Source of the DNA: Shouchella clausii | GTDB lineage: Bacteria; Bacillota; Bacilli; Bacillales; Bacillaceae_D | Assembly: GCF_002250115.1 (NCBI RefSeq) | Contig: NZ_CP019985.1 | Span: 2,914,001-2,978,000 of the forward strand | Direction of reading: 5' to 3' | Length of the DNA: 64,000 nucleotides | Shown here: positions 8,633-19,689 of the stretch, one piece after another | Numbering within the stretch: the first letter of the stretch is position 1 | Layout: each line of letters begins with the position of its first letter | Position numbers and translations under genes: made by a program | The notes under the pieces: generated by a model | Database searches by the model: none | Seen by the model: only the letters and a program-made list of their open reading frames with translations | What the model was told of the DNA's origin: nothing

Positions 8633-9475
8633 ATGTTAAAAGATATGTTCTCAAAGAAAAAAAGGTACGCGACGATTCCCTCTGAACGGGCTAAGCAGGA
8701 AGTGCCAGAAGGCATTATGACCAAATGCCCTTCGTGCCGCACGATTATGTATACAAAAGACTTAAAAAAGAACTTGAGTGTTTGCCGGACTTGCGGGCAT
8801 CACCACCGCATGAGTGCGAGAGAGCGAATTGACTCCATCATTGACGATGGCACATTTAAAGAAGCATTCGCCTCTGTCAAAGGAGGCAATCCACTCCAGT
8901 TTCCAAGTTATGAGGAAAAGCTTGAGAGCGACCGTAAAAAAACCGGTTTGAATGAAGCGGTGGTCACTGGTGAAGGAAAGATAAATGGATATCCCGTTGT
9001 CATTGCAGTTATGGACCCCAATTTTCGGATGGCGAGCATGGGCTCGGCGGTTGGCGAAAAGCTAACGAGGGCAATTGAATTGGCCACTGAGACGAGCGTT
9101 CCGTTGCTTATTTTTGCTGCCTCAGGGGGAGCGCGCATGCAAGAAGGCATGCTCAGCCTTATGCAAATGGCGAAAACGAGCGCCGCCCTTGAGCGTCTGA
9201 ACCGAGCAGGAGGGCTTTACATTTCGGTTATGACCAACCCGACGACGGGCGGCGTGTCCGCTAGTTTCGCGTCTCTTGGCGATTACAATTTTGCCGAGCC
9301 AAAAGCACTGATTGGCTTCGCTGGGAGGCGCATTATTGAACAGACCATTCGTCAGGAACTTCCTGAAGACTTTCAGACAGCAGAATTTCTCTTGGAGCAT
9401 GGCCAGCTTGATCGTGTCATTCCAAGGCTAGAAATGAAAGAAACGCTGACTAAGCTGTTGGCGATGCATCAGTAA
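8633..9475 (+). CDS. accD: acetyl-CoA carboxylase carboxyltransferase beta subunit AccD
   Basis: 280 aa. Together with AccA it transfers carboxyl from biotin carrier protein to acetyl-CoA, giving malonyl-CoA, the first committed step of fatty-acid synthesis. A four-Cys zinc finger is visible (C32, C35, C51, C54), followed by the crotonase-fold carboxyltransferase domain with SGGARMQEG and [10 protein letters not shown] oxyanion-hole loops. ATG start with TTAGGAGCG upstream. It is paired with accA 19 bp downstream, as is usual in Bacillaceae. Confidence 0.97.
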   Translation: MLKDMFSKKKRYATIPSERAKQEVPEGIMTKCPSCRTIMYTKDLKKNLSVCRTCGHHHRMSARERIDSIIDDGTFKEAFASVKGGNPLQFPSYEEKLESDRKKTGLNEAVVTGEGKINGYPVVIAVMDPNFRMASMGSAVGEKLTRAIELATETSVPLLIFAASGGARMQEGMLSLMQMAKTSAALERLNRAGGLYISVMTNPTTGGVSASFASLGDYNFAEPKALIGFAGRRIIEQTIRQELPEDFQTAEFLLEHGQLDRVIPRLEMKETLTKLLAMHQ

Positions 9476-9494
9476 CAAAGGGAGGATATAACCA

Positions 9495-11578
<2,084 letters not shown>

Positions 11579-11605
11579 CAGCAGCACACCTATAAGGAGG
11601 AACGT

Positions 11606-13360
11606 ATGCGTAAAACAAAAATTGTTTGTACGATTGGACCAGCAAGTGAGTCGCTTGAAAAACTAACAGCACTCATTGAAGCAGGGATGAATGTAGCCCG
11701 TTTGAATTTTTCACACGGGGATTTTGAAGAGCACGGTGCCCGGATTAAAAACATTCGCGAAGCAGCAAAAAGGACTGGAAAAACGGTTGCTATTTTACTT
11801 GATACGAAAGGGCCAGAAATCCGCACACAAACAGTAGAAGGCGGAGCAGTTGAACTTGAGAAAGGGCAAGAGCTCATTGTGTCAATGAATGAAGTCCAAG
11901 GTACGAAAGAAAAGATCTCCATTACGTATCCAGGGCTTTGCGAGGATGTAGAAGTCGGAAGTACGATTTTGCTCGATGATGGCTTAATTGGGCTTGAGGT
12001 AAAGGAAATCCGCGACACTGAGCTGGTTACGATTGTTCGCAACAGTGGCGTGCTGAAAAACAAGAAAGGCGTCAACGTCCCAAATGTCAGCGTCAACCTA
12101 CCGGGGATGACTGAAAAAGATGCAGCCGACATTGTATTTGGGATTGAGCAAAAAGTCGACTTTATAGCCGCCTCCTTTGTGCGCCGCGCTTCTGATGTTC
12201 TAGAAATCCGCGAGCTCCTTGAAAAACATGGCGCTGCGGATACAGCGATTATTCCGAAAATCGAAAACCAAGAAGGCGTTGACAACATCGACGAAATTCT
12301 TGAAGTATCGGACGGCCTTATGGTCGCACGGGGAGACTTAGGCGTAGAAATTCCAGCAGAAGAAGTACCGCTTGTGCAAAAGCAGCTCATTAAAAAATGC
12401 AATGAGTTGGCTAAGCCGGTCATCACGGCGACGCAAATGCTTGATTCCATGCAACGCAACCCGCGTCCTACCCGAGCTGAAGCAAGCGACGTTGCCAACG
12501 CTATTTTTGACGGGACAGACGCCATTATGCTTTCTGGGGAAACCGCTGCTGGTGATTACCCTGTAGAATCGGTGCAAACGATGCACAATATTGCCGAACG
12601 AACAGAACAAGCCCTCAATTATGAAAACATGCTGCGTCGGAAAAGCAAAGAAGTGAAAACATCGATTACAAGTGCAATTGGCCAATCCGTTGCTTACACA
12701 GCCTCAAACTTGAATGCTGCTGCGATCTTAACAGCGACAGAAAGCGGCTATACAGCACGGATGACATCGCGTTTCCGGCCGAAATCGCCGATCTTGGCTG
12801 TAACGAGCAATGAGCGCGCCTACCGGAGAATGGCGCTTGTGTGGGGCGTTACGCCAATACTTGGAAAACAAGCAAACACAACTGACGAAATGTTAGATCG
12901 TACGGTTGAAGCGGCTGTCGCTACAGGAGTAGTGAAACAAGGTGACCTTGTTATCATTACGGCTGGTGTTCCTGTTGGGGAGTCAGGCACAACGAATTTA
13001 ATGAAAGTCCATATGCTTGGGGAAGTTGCAGCAAAAGGACAAGGCATCGGACGACGCTCTGCCTCAGGAAAAGTCGTTGTTGCCCGTGACGCAAAAGAAG
13101 CGATTGCAAAAGTAACGGAAGGCTCTGTGCTTGTAACGAAATCAACCGATAAAGACATGATCGAAGCGTTCGAAAAAGCTGCTGCTGTCGTGACTGTAGA
13201 AGGCGGTCTTACATCCCATGCAGCCGTTGTTGGTTTAAACTTGAGCACGCCTGTTATCGTTGGAGTAGCCAACGCTCTTGAACGTTTCCAAGACGGCGAT
13301 GAAGTGACTGTGGATTGCATTAGCGGAAACATTTACAGCGGCCAAGCCCGTGTATTATAA
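11606..13360 (+). CDS. pyk: pyruvate kinase with C-terminal PEP-utiliser domain
   Basis: 584 aa. It converts phosphoenolpyruvate and ADP to pyruvate and ATP. The start ATG has TAAGGAGGA. The barrel contains ARLNFSHGD, catalytic-Lys motif IPKIENQEG near 220, and [11 protein letters not shown]. After the allosteric C-domain comes an extra ~110-residue domain with [13 protein letters not shown], the mobile phosphohistidine domain seen in Bacillaceae pyruvate kinases but absent from the ~470-aa enterobacterial ones. It is second in the pfkA-pyk glycolytic operon. Confidence 0.97.
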   Translation: MRKTKIVCTIGPASESLEKLTALIEAGMNVARLNFSHGDFEEHGARIKNIREAAKRTGKTVAILLDTKGPEIRTQTVEGGAVELEKGQELIVSMNEVQGTKEKISITYPGLCEDVEVGSTILLDDGLIGLEVKEIRDTELVTIVRNSGVLKNKKGVNVPNVSVNLPGMTEKDAADIVFGIEQKVDFIAASFVRRASDVLEIRELLEKHGAADTAIIPKIENQEGVDNIDEILEVSDGLMVARGDLGVEIPAEEVPLVQKQLIKKCNELAKPVITATQMLDSMQRNPRPTRAEASDVANAIFDGTDAIMLSGETAAGDYPVESVQTMHNIAERTEQALNYENMLRRKSKEVKTSITSAIGQSVAYTASNLNAAAILTATESGYTARMTSRFRPKSPILAVTSNERAYRRMALVWGVTPILGKQANTTDEMLDRTVEAAVATGVVKQGDLVIITAGVPVGESGTTNLMKVHMLGEVAAKGQGIGRRSASGKVVVARDAKEAIAKVTEGSVLVTKSTDKDMIEAFEKAAAVVTVEGGLTSHAAVVGLNLSTPVIVGVANALERFQDGDEVTVDCISGNIYSGQARVL

Positions 13361-13373
13361 TGGAAGAATCAAA

Positions 13374-13432
13374 CTGACTGATAGAAAATGCTTGGCAAAC
13401 AATGATGTATGCGAGCGTTTGTCTACAGTCTG
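13374..13432 (+). repeat. CAGACTG element, short copy
   Basis: Starts ACTGACTGATAGAAAATGC and ends GTCTACAGTCTG. The last ~26 bases are identical to the right end of the full copies at 48391 and 55263, and the central ~65 bp are missing. It sits directly between the pyk stop and the pyk terminator. Confidence 0.75.
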
Positions 13433-13460
13433 AAAAGGAGAGGTGAGCCTCTCCTTTTTT
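13433..13460 (+). terminator. terminator after pyk
   Basis: AAAAGGAGAGG pairs with CCTCTCCTTTT around TGAG, ending in a T-run. It begins at the first base after the repeat element. Confidence 0.9.
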
Positions 13461-13485
13461 ACAGTCGGCAAAGGTGGTACGAACA

Positions 13486-13881
13486 ATGAAGAAATCGATT
13501 GTCGTCGTTGCGATCGCGATTCCTGTATTGGAACTATTTATCATTACGGCCTTTGTCAATTGGCTAGGCATATGGCAAACGCTGCTTCTTATGTTTGCCA
13601 CGTCCATACTAGGCTTTGTTTTTGCCAGAAAGCAAGGGATGCAAGTGTACCGTCTTGCTCGTCTGCAAATGCAAAACAGCCAAATCCCAAGCCATGCTTT
13701 GCTCGATGGTTTGTGCATTTTGTTTGGTGGCATTTTACTTGTCATGCCAGGTTTTTTAACCGACGTCATTGGTTTATTTTGCCTTATTCCATGGACGCGC
13801 GCGATTGTAAAAGCACTTTTGCTGAAAATCGTTCATAGCAGCATGACAAAAGGGAACTGGACCGTGATCAAACGGCGCTAA
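13486..13881 (+). CDS. fxsA: FxsA-family membrane protein
   Basis: 131 aa from the ATG at 13486, which has AAGGTGG at good spacing; the GTG at 13474 would put that site inside the gene. Three or four membrane segments are visible (about 4-24, 27-46, 75-95 and 98-115). It matches the FxsA family, including the conserved MxGFLTDxxGLxxLxP signature. In E. coli FxsA relieves F-exclusion of phage T7; the native role in Bacillus is unknown. The position after pyk is as in B. subtilis. Confidence 0.85.
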   Translation: MKKSIVVVAIAIPVLELFIITAFVNWLGIWQTLLLMFATSILGFVFARKQGMQVYRLARLQMQNSQIPSHALLDGLCILFGGILLVMPGFLTDVIGLFCLIPWTRAIVKALLLKIVHSSMTKGNWTVIKRR

Positions 13882-13966
13882 GTTTGTCTGAATCTGTGGG
13901 ATATAGCCGAATTTGCAAAACTGTGTTATGATATGAATTGCCTAGTTTAAGCTGGAGGAGAAACCA

Positions 13967-14440
13967 TTGTTATCTCAGAGTACCTTGTTTTTGCTGCTAT
14001 TAATGGCTATAGCCCTTATTGCAAAGAACCAATCTTTAATCATCGCTATTTCCGTTTTGTTACTTATAAAATGGACAGGGCTTGGAGATAAAGTGTTTCC
14101 TCTCATGCAGGCAAAAGGAATCAACCTTGGCGTCACCATTATTACCATAGCTGTCCTTGTGCCGATTGCTACAGGGGATATTGGGTTCAAACAGCTGGGA
14201 GAAGCAACAAAATCATTGTATGCATGGGTTGCGCTTGGCAGCGGCATCGCTGTTGCGCTCGTAGCTGCAAGTGGGATTGACTTGCTGAAAAACGATCCGC
14301 ATATTACAGCTGCCCTCGTACTTGGCACCATCGTCGCTGTTTCTTTTTTAAACGGCGTTGCGGTCGGCCCTTTAATTGGTGCAGGCATTGCTTATTTGAC
14401 GATGCGCGCTATCCAATACATCGCCCAACTATGGGGATAA
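13967..14440 (+). CDS. ytwI: DUF441 membrane protein (YtwI-like)
   Basis: 157 aa, TTG start 6 bp after GGAGGAG. Four to five hydrophobic segments, with the DUF441 hallmarks KWTGLGDKVFPLM and VPIATGDIGF. B. subtilis YtwI is at the same locus upstream of citZ and has similar length. No catalytic residues are evident and the function is unknown. B. subtilis carries a further gene, ytvI, before citZ, which is not present here. Confidence 0.82.
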   Translation: MLSQSTLFLLLLMAIALIAKNQSLIIAISVLLLIKWTGLGDKVFPLMQAKGINLGVTIITIAVLVPIATGDIGFKQLGEATKSLYAWVALGSGIAVALVAASGIDLLKNDPHITAALVLGTIVAVSFLNGVAVGPLIGAGIAYLTMRAIQYIAQLWG

Positions 14441-14535
14441 GTGTCACGGCCGTATCATCCTTTACGACGTTTTTCGTAACCGCTTTACCAGGCGTTGTGC
14501 GCGAAGGGATCATATTTAGAGAAAAGGAGAGATAA
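14431..14535 (+). CDS. candidate 34-aa ORF between ytwI and citZ
   Basis: ATG at 14431 overlaps the end of the DUF441 gene in another frame, and TAA lies 2 bp before the citZ start. The peptide (MGISVTAVSS...REKER) begins uncharged and hydrophobic and ends charged. There is no clear ribosome site, so translation would depend on coupling. It may be a chance frame across a promoter region, or a leader peptide. I do not recognise it. Confidence 0.25.
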   Translation: MGISVTAVSSFTTFFVTALPGVVREGIIFREKER

Positions 14536-14537
14536 AG

Positions 14538-15653
14538 GTGACTACAACTCGCGGTTTAGAAGGTATTGTGGCAACACAATCGAGCGTCAGCTCTATTATT
14601 GATGATGAATTAACGTACCATGGTTATGGCATTGACGACCTGGCCGAAAATGCCAGTTTTGAAGAGGTCGTTTATTTGCTGTGGAATGGTGAATTACCTA
14701 CGAAAGAAGAATTGGAATCGTTTTCAAAAGAGCTTGCTGAACAAGCGGGCGTACCCGATGAAATTTTCGCACAAATGAAAGCCTATCCAATTGATAGCGT
14801 CCATCCAATGGCTGCCCTGCGTACATCTGTTTCGATGCTAGGTTTGTTTGATGACGAAGCAGAATCAGTCGAGGAAGAAAAGAATTACCGCAAAGCGATT
14901 AAACTTCAAGCAAAAATTCCTACAATTGTCGCCGGCTTTGAGCGGATCCGTTCTGGCAAAGAACCGATTGCTCCAAACAAGGAGTTATCGTTTGCAGCGA
15001 ATTTCCTATACATGTTAACGGGCGAAAATCCAGATGCGATTTCAGTAGAAGCTTTTAATAAAGCGCTTGTGCTCCATGCGGATCATGAACTGAACGCCTC
15101 AACGTTTACGGCGCGTGTTTGTGTGGCTACGCTGTCTGATATTTATTCAGGCATTACAGCGGCGATCGGGGCATTGAAAGGACCACTACATGGCGGTGCA
15201 AATGAAGGCGTCATGAAAATGCTCCTTGAAATCGAAGAATTTGACCGAGTGGAACCGTATATCCAGAAAGCGCTTGATAATAAAGAGAAAATCATGGGCT
15301 TTGGCCATCGTGTATATAAAAATGGCGATCCACGGGCCAAGCATTTGCGGGAAATGTCAAAACAACTAACAGACGTTATTAAAGAATCAAAATGGTACGA
15401 CATGTCTTTGCGGATTGAAGAATTGGTCACCGATCAAAAAGGCTTGCTGCCAAACGTTGATTTTTATTCAGCGACTGTATACCATAGTCTTGGGATTAAA
15501 CATGATTTGTTCACGCCGATTTTTGCGATCAGCCGCACGTCTGGCTGGATTGCCCATATCCTCGAACAGTATGCAAACAACCGCCTGATTCGTCCGCGTG
15601 CTGAGTATGTTGGCCCGAACAAACGCAGCTACAAACCAGTAGAATCACGATAG
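14538..15653 (+). CDS. citZ: citrate synthase
   Basis: 371 aa, GTG start preceded by AAGGAGAGA. It condenses acetyl-CoA with oxaloacetate at the entry of the TCA cycle. Catalytic regions are clear: GPLHGGANEGVMKML, GFGHRVYKNGDPRAK and NVDFYSATVYHSLGI, containing the expected two His and one Asp. Length fits the type found in Bacillus. It is first in the citZ-icd-mdh operon. In B. subtilis this gene is controlled by CcpC and CcpA; I could not identify either site with confidence here. Confidence 0.97.
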   Translation: MTTTRGLEGIVATQSSVSSIIDDELTYHGYGIDDLAENASFEEVVYLLWNGELPTKEELESFSKELAEQAGVPDEIFAQMKAYPIDSVHPMAALRTSVSMLGLFDDEAESVEEEKNYRKAIKLQAKIPTIVAGFERIRSGKEPIAPNKELSFAANFLYMLTGENPDAISVEAFNKALVLHADHELNASTFTARVCVATLSDIYSGITAAIGALKGPLHGGANEGVMKMLLEIEEFDRVEPYIQKALDNKEKIMGFGHRVYKNGDPRAKHLREMSKQLTDVIKESKWYDMSLRIEELVTDQKGLLPNVDFYSATVYHSLGIKHDLFTPIFAISRTSGWIAHILEQYANNRLIRPRAEYVGPNKRSYKPVESR

Positions 15654-15705
15654 TCCTAGGCGGAGGAAACTCCGTTCTACATAAACATCTTTAGGAGGTT
15701 TTATC

Positions 15706-16971
15706 ATGGCAGCAGAAAAAATCCAAACTCAAAACGGTGTTTTAAACGTTCCAAACGAGCCAATCGTTCCATTCATTGAAGGCGACGGTACAGGCCCAGA
15801 CATTTGGGCAGCAGCCTCTCGTGTTCTTGATGCTGCAGTTGAGAAAGCATACAACGGCGAGCGCAAAATCCACTGGAAAGAAATTCTTGCCGGAGAAAAG
15901 GCGTACAACCAAACAGGAGAATGGCTTCCAGCAGAAACGCTTGACGCTGTCCGCGAGTATTTAATTGCGATTAAAGGACCTTTAACTACGCCAATTGGCG
16001 GCGGCATTCGCTCATTAAACGTAGCACTCCGCCAAGAGCTTGATTTGTTCACGTGTCTCCGTCCAGTCCGTTATTTTACAGGAGTGCCATCTCCAGTGAA
16101 ACGTCCTGAAGATACGGATATGGTCATCTTCCGGGAAAATACAGAAGACATTTATGCAGGGATTGAATTTAAAGAAGGCTCTGACGAAGTGAAAAAGCTT
16201 ATTGCCTTTTTGCAAGATGAGCTTGGTGCAACCAATATCCGTTTCCCTGAAACTTCCGGCATTGGCGTAAAGCCTGTATCGAAGGAAGGCACAGAGCGCC
16301 TCGTCCGTTCTGCCATCCAATATGCGCTTGATGAAGGCCGCAAGAGCGTTACGCTTGTCCATAAAGGCAACATCATGAAATTTACGGAAGGCGCGTTTAA
16401 AAACTGGGGTTACGAACTGGCTGAGCGTGAGTTCGGCGATAAAGTATTTACATGGGCTGAATACGATAAAATTGTGGAAGAAAGTGGCCGCGAAGCTGCC
16501 GATAAAGCGCAAAGCGAAGCAGAAGCTGCTGGCAAAATCATCGTGAAAGATGCAATTGCCGACATTTTCTTGCAGCAAATTTTGACTCGCCCGAAAGAGT
16601 TTGATGTCGTTGCGACGATGAACTTAAACGGCGATTACATTTCCGATGCTCTTGCTGCCCAAGTAGGCGGAATCGGCATTGCTCCAGGAGCAAACATCAA
16701 CTATGATACAGGTCATGCCATTTTTGAAGCGACACATGGCACAGCGCCAAAATATGCAGGACTCGACAAAGTTAACCCTTCCTCAGTCTTGTTGTCAGGA
16801 GAACTGCTTTTGCGTCACCTTGGCTGGACAGAAGCAGCAGACTTGATTATGGCATCAATGGACAAAACGATTGCCAGCAAAGTTGTTACCTATGATTTTG
16901 CCCGCTTGATGGATGGCGCAACAGAAGTGTCTTGCTCAGGATTTGCAGACGAATTGATCAAAAATCTATAA
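15706..16971 (+). CDS. icd: NADP-dependent isocitrate dehydrogenase
   Basis: 421 aa, ATG after TTAGGAGGT. It converts isocitrate to 2-oxoglutarate with NADPH formation. Substrate-site motif [13 protein letters not shown] contains the Ser that is phosphorylated in the E. coli enzyme. Other motifs include [13 protein letters not shown] and [22 protein letters not shown]. It is the second gene of the TCA operon, 52 bp after citZ with no obvious terminator between. Confidence 0.97.
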   Translation: MAAEKIQTQNGVLNVPNEPIVPFIEGDGTGPDIWAAASRVLDAAVEKAYNGERKIHWKEILAGEKAYNQTGEWLPAETLDAVREYLIAIKGPLTTPIGGGIRSLNVALRQELDLFTCLRPVRYFTGVPSPVKRPEDTDMVIFRENTEDIYAGIEFKEGSDEVKKLIAFLQDELGATNIRFPETSGIGVKPVSKEGTERLVRSAIQYALDEGRKSVTLVHKGNIMKFTEGAFKNWGYELAEREFGDKVFTWAEYDKIVEESGREAADKAQSEAEAAGKIIVKDAIADIFLQQILTRPKEFDVVATMNLNGDYISDALAAQVGGIGIAPGANINYDTGHAIFEATHGTAPKYAGLDKVNPSSVLLSGELLLRHLGWTEAADLIMASMDKTIASKVVTYDFARLMDGATEVSCSGFADELIKNL

Positions 16972-17021
16972 ATCTATTTCGTGATAAGCAGATGGACTAC
17001 ACACGTTGAGGAGTGTTTGGC

Positions 17022-17966
17022 ATGGCAATTAAACGAAGAAAAATTTCTGTAATCGGCGGTGGCTTTACAGGGGCTACCACTGCGCTTATGGTCGCCCAAA
17101 AAGAGCTAGGGGATGTTGTTTTATTGGATATTCCAAACATGGAAGGTCCTACGAAAGGAAAGGCCCTTGATATGCTTGAATCGACACCTGTCCAAGGCGT
17201 CGATTCAACGATCACGGGTACCTCTAGCTACGAAGATACGAAAGATTCGGATGTCGTTGTCATTACGGCTGGCATTGCGCGCAAACCAGGAATGAGCCGT
17301 GATGATCTTGTAGCCACAAATGCAAAAATCATGAAGTCTGTTACACAAGAAGTTGTTAAGTATTCGCCTAACAGCTATATTATCGTTTTGACCAACCCGG
17401 CTGACGCGATGACTTATACGGTTTATAAAGAATCTGGCTTTCCGAAAAACCGTGTCATCGGCCAGTCTGGCGTTCTTGACACAGCACGTTTCCGCACGTT
17501 TGTGGCCCAAGAACTAAATGTCTCCGTAGAGGACGTCACTGGTTTTGTTTTAGGCGGCCATGGAGATGATATGGTGCCGCTTATCCGCTATTCAGCAGCG
17601 GGCGGTGTGCCGTTAACAAAACTGATCGCTCCAGAACGGATTGAAGAAATTGTTGAACGCACCCGCAAAGGTGGCGGCGAAATCGTCAGCTTGTTAGGAA
17701 ATGGCAGCGCCTACTACGCGCCAGCTGCTTCGCTTACACAAATGGTGGAAGCGATCTTAAAAGACAAAAAACGCATTATCCCAACAATTGCCTACCTCGA
17801 AGGCGAATATGGCCAACATGACCTGTACTTGGGCGTACCGACCATTCTTGGCGGTGACGGCATTGAGAAAGTCATAGAGCTCGACTTGACAGAGGAAGAA
17901 AAGGCACAACTAGACAAATCGGTGCAATCCGTTCGCAATGTAATGGCGGCATTGCCAGCGGAGTAA
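17022..17966 (+). CDS. mdh: malate dehydrogenase
   Basis: 314 aa from the ATG at 17022, preceded by TGAGGAG; an in-frame GTG nine bases earlier is possible but less well spaced. It oxidises malate to oxaloacetate with [13 protein letters not shown] is the Rossmann glycine motif, [16 protein letters not shown] is the mobile loop with substrate Arg, and [10 protein letters not shown] holds the catalytic His. It belongs to the LDH-like MDH group. Last gene of citZ-icd-mdh, closed by the terminator at 18007. Confidence 0.97.
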   Translation: MAIKRRKISVIGGGFTGATTALMVAQKELGDVVLLDIPNMEGPTKGKALDMLESTPVQGVDSTITGTSSYEDTKDSDVVVITAGIARKPGMSRDDLVATNAKIMKSVTQEVVKYSPNSYIIVLTNPADAMTYTVYKESGFPKNRVIGQSGVLDTARFRTFVAQELNVSVEDVTGFVLGGHGDDMVPLIRYSAAGGVPLTKLIAPERIEEIVERTRKGGGEIVSLLGNGSAYYAPAASLTQMVEAILKDKKRIIPTIAYLEGEYGQHDLYLGVPTILGGDGIEKVIELDLTEEEKAQLDKSVQSVRNVMAALPAE

Positions 17967-17977
17967 TAGGAAAGCAG

Positions 17978-18047
17978 AGGCTATCCCAAAAGCCTAAAAA
18001 ATGAACAATGGGAGTAGAGATTTGACATAAGCTCTACTCCCATTTTC
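17978..18047 (+). terminator. terminator after mdh, within an IS-end-like sequence
   Basis: AATGGGAGTAGAG (18007-18019) pairs perfectly with CTCTACTCCCATT (18032-18044), followed by TT. Just before it, AGGCT/AGCCT form a small hairpin around ATCCCAAA (17978-17995). GAGGCTATCCCAAAAG is reminiscent of the outer ends of some Bacillus insertion sequences. No transposase fragment was recognised nearby. Confidence 0.7.
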
Positions 18048-18444
18048 TTGAGCGATTGTTTTTCTAGCGATGTTGTTTTGCTTGGCATACCCGTGTGGGT
18101 TTGATTATTTGGCAATGGTTTTGCATTTCCCGTACAGCCTGCTTTGCACGGACCATTCCGATTCATAAATCAGCTAATCCGTGTCGATCTGTACGTCGGC
18201 TATAGACTATAGCCACGCAATGGTTAGCCAACATTAATAAAAGTGGTTTTCGAGCATGCTTATAAATGTGGGCTGCTCTTTTTCACGTCATGCATTGTTG
18301 TCATCCTATCACCTTCGATCGGGCTATTATTGAATAAGACATTTAAAGAGTTTTGCTTACCAACTAGAAGGATGTTGTGATTTATGGTTTAATGAATGAA
18401 GTGTTTACTATTCATTTTGATTCAATTTGAAAAAGGTGACTGAA
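18048..18444. other. intergenic region without a recognised gene
   Basis: About 400 bp with no convincing coding frame. It contains a short perfect inverted repeat, GGCTATAG/CTATAGCC, at 18198-18214, and an AATGAAT...ATTCATT inverted repeat with a 12-bp gap at about 18393-18418, just before the Lrp-type gene. The latter could be an operator for that regulator but has no independent support. Confidence 0.5.
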
Positions 18445-18894
18445 ATGGATAAAATGGATCGCGATATTCTGAAGCTGTTGCAGGAGAATGCGCGAATGAC
18501 AATCAGTGAATTATCAAAAGAATTGTCGCTAAGCCGCCCTAGCATGTCGGAAAGGCTGCTGCGGCTTCAAGAGAAAGGCATTATTGAAAATTTCACGACA
18601 CGCGTCTCACTGAAAAAAATTGGCAAAGATATACTATTGCTGATCCAAGTCAGTGGTTTAAAAGTGCCTGTTGCGGAATTTGAAGAAATGGTGCGACAGG
18701 AGCATGACATTATTGAATGCCACCGGGTAACAGGGGAAGTGAGCTACTTTATTAAAGCGGCTGTATCAGATGTAGGCAGCATGAGAAAATTAATTGACCG
18801 CCTTATTCCGTATGGAACGATCAATACGTCTACTGTATTAAATTCCCCGGTGCCTTATCGGATTATTTTGCCTGATGAAGAGGGATATGAGTAA
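18445..18894 (+). CDS. Lrp/AsnC-family transcriptional regulator
   Basis: 149 aa from the ATG at 18445, 5-6 bp after AAAGGTGA. N-terminal helix-turn-helix (about 1-60: MDRDILKLLQENARMTISELSKELSLSRPSMSERL). A C-terminal RAM/ligand-binding domain follows (about 68-140), with the HRVTGEVSYFIKA stretch typical of the effector fold. Such proteins form octamers and respond to amino acids. It stands alone upstream of phoPR, so no target is suggested by context. Specific member unknown. Confidence 0.9.
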   Translation: MDKMDRDILKLLQENARMTISELSKELSLSRPSMSERLLRLQEKGIIENFTTRVSLKKIGKDILLLIQVSGLKVPVAEFEEMVRQEHDIIECHRVTGEVSYFIKAAVSDVGSMRKLIDRLIPYGTINTSTVLNSPVPYRIILPDEEGYE

Positions 18895-18966
18895 AAAGTT
18901 TGCTATACTAGCATTATAAAGAGAGAGACCGTTCAAATCAAAAAGTTAGGAGTGTAGGAAGCACCT

Positions 18967-19689
18967 ATGGCAAAGCGGATACTCGTAGTTGATGACGAAC
19001 CGTCCATCTCGACGCTCTTGCAATACAATTTAGAGCAAGCGGGCTTTGAAGTCGAAACCAAATTGGATGGCCAAGCAGGTTTTGACCGAGCAAAAGAAGC
19101 AGATTTTGACCTCATTATCCTGGACCTCATGCTCCCTGGAATGGATGGCATGGATGTATGTCGGCAGCTAAGACAAGAACAAATTTTTGTGCCGATTCTC
19201 ATGCTTACCGCCAAAGATGATGAGTTTGATAAAGTTCTTGGCTTAGAACTTGGGGCTGACGATTATATGACAAAGCCGTTCTCGCCACGGGAAGTGACCG
19301 CGCGGGTGCGGGCAATCCTTCGTCGAATTGAACAAACAGGCGGAGCCGTAGCGAAGAATGAGCAAGGAAAAGGCAAAAGCATTCAAATTGCCGATTTGAC
19401 GATTTACCCGCAAAACTACGAAGTTTATGTTAAAAAAGAACTGCTCACATTAACGCCAAAAGAATTTGAACTGCTTGTTTATTTGGCAGACCATAAAGGG
19501 CGGGTGCTTACACGAGATCAGCTTCTGAACGCTGTATGGAACTATGAATTTGTTGGCGATACGCGAATTGTGGATGTGCATATTAGCCACCTCCGCGACA
19601 AGATTGAGCCTAATTCTAAAAAACCAGTCTATATTAAAACGATTCGCGGCCTTGGCTATAAGCTAGAGGAACCGGCAAAGAATGAATAA
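18967..19689 (+). CDS. phoP: phosphate response regulator PhoP
   Basis: 240 aa. Receiver domain (1-120) with acidic pocket DD at 9-10 and phosphoacceptor Asp53 in LIILDLMLPGMDG, Lys near 105. OmpR-type winged helix (about 135-235). Start ATG after TTAGGAG. It overlaps phoR by 8 bp. The pair sits upstream of polA, the same context as B. subtilis phoPR, which controls the phosphate-starvation response. The assignment rests on this context and on a PhoP-box-like array directly after phoR. Confidence 0.93.
   Translation: MAKRILVVDDEPSISTLLQYNLEQAGFEVETKLDGQAGFDRAKEADFDLIILDLMLPGMDGMDVCRQLRQEQIFVPILMLTAKDDEFDKVLGLELGADDYMTKPFSPREVTARVRAILRRIEQTGGAVAKNEQGKGKSIQIADLTIYPQNYEVYVKKELLTLTPKEFELLVYLADHKGRVLTRDQLLNAVWNYEFVGDTRIVDVHISHLRDKIEPNSKKPVYIKTIRGLGYKLEEPAKNE

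Noticed and set aside
17981-18166. 61-aa minus-strand frame in the mdh-lrp gap
   Set aside because: It covers the terminator hairpin, has no ribosome site and no recognisable sequence.
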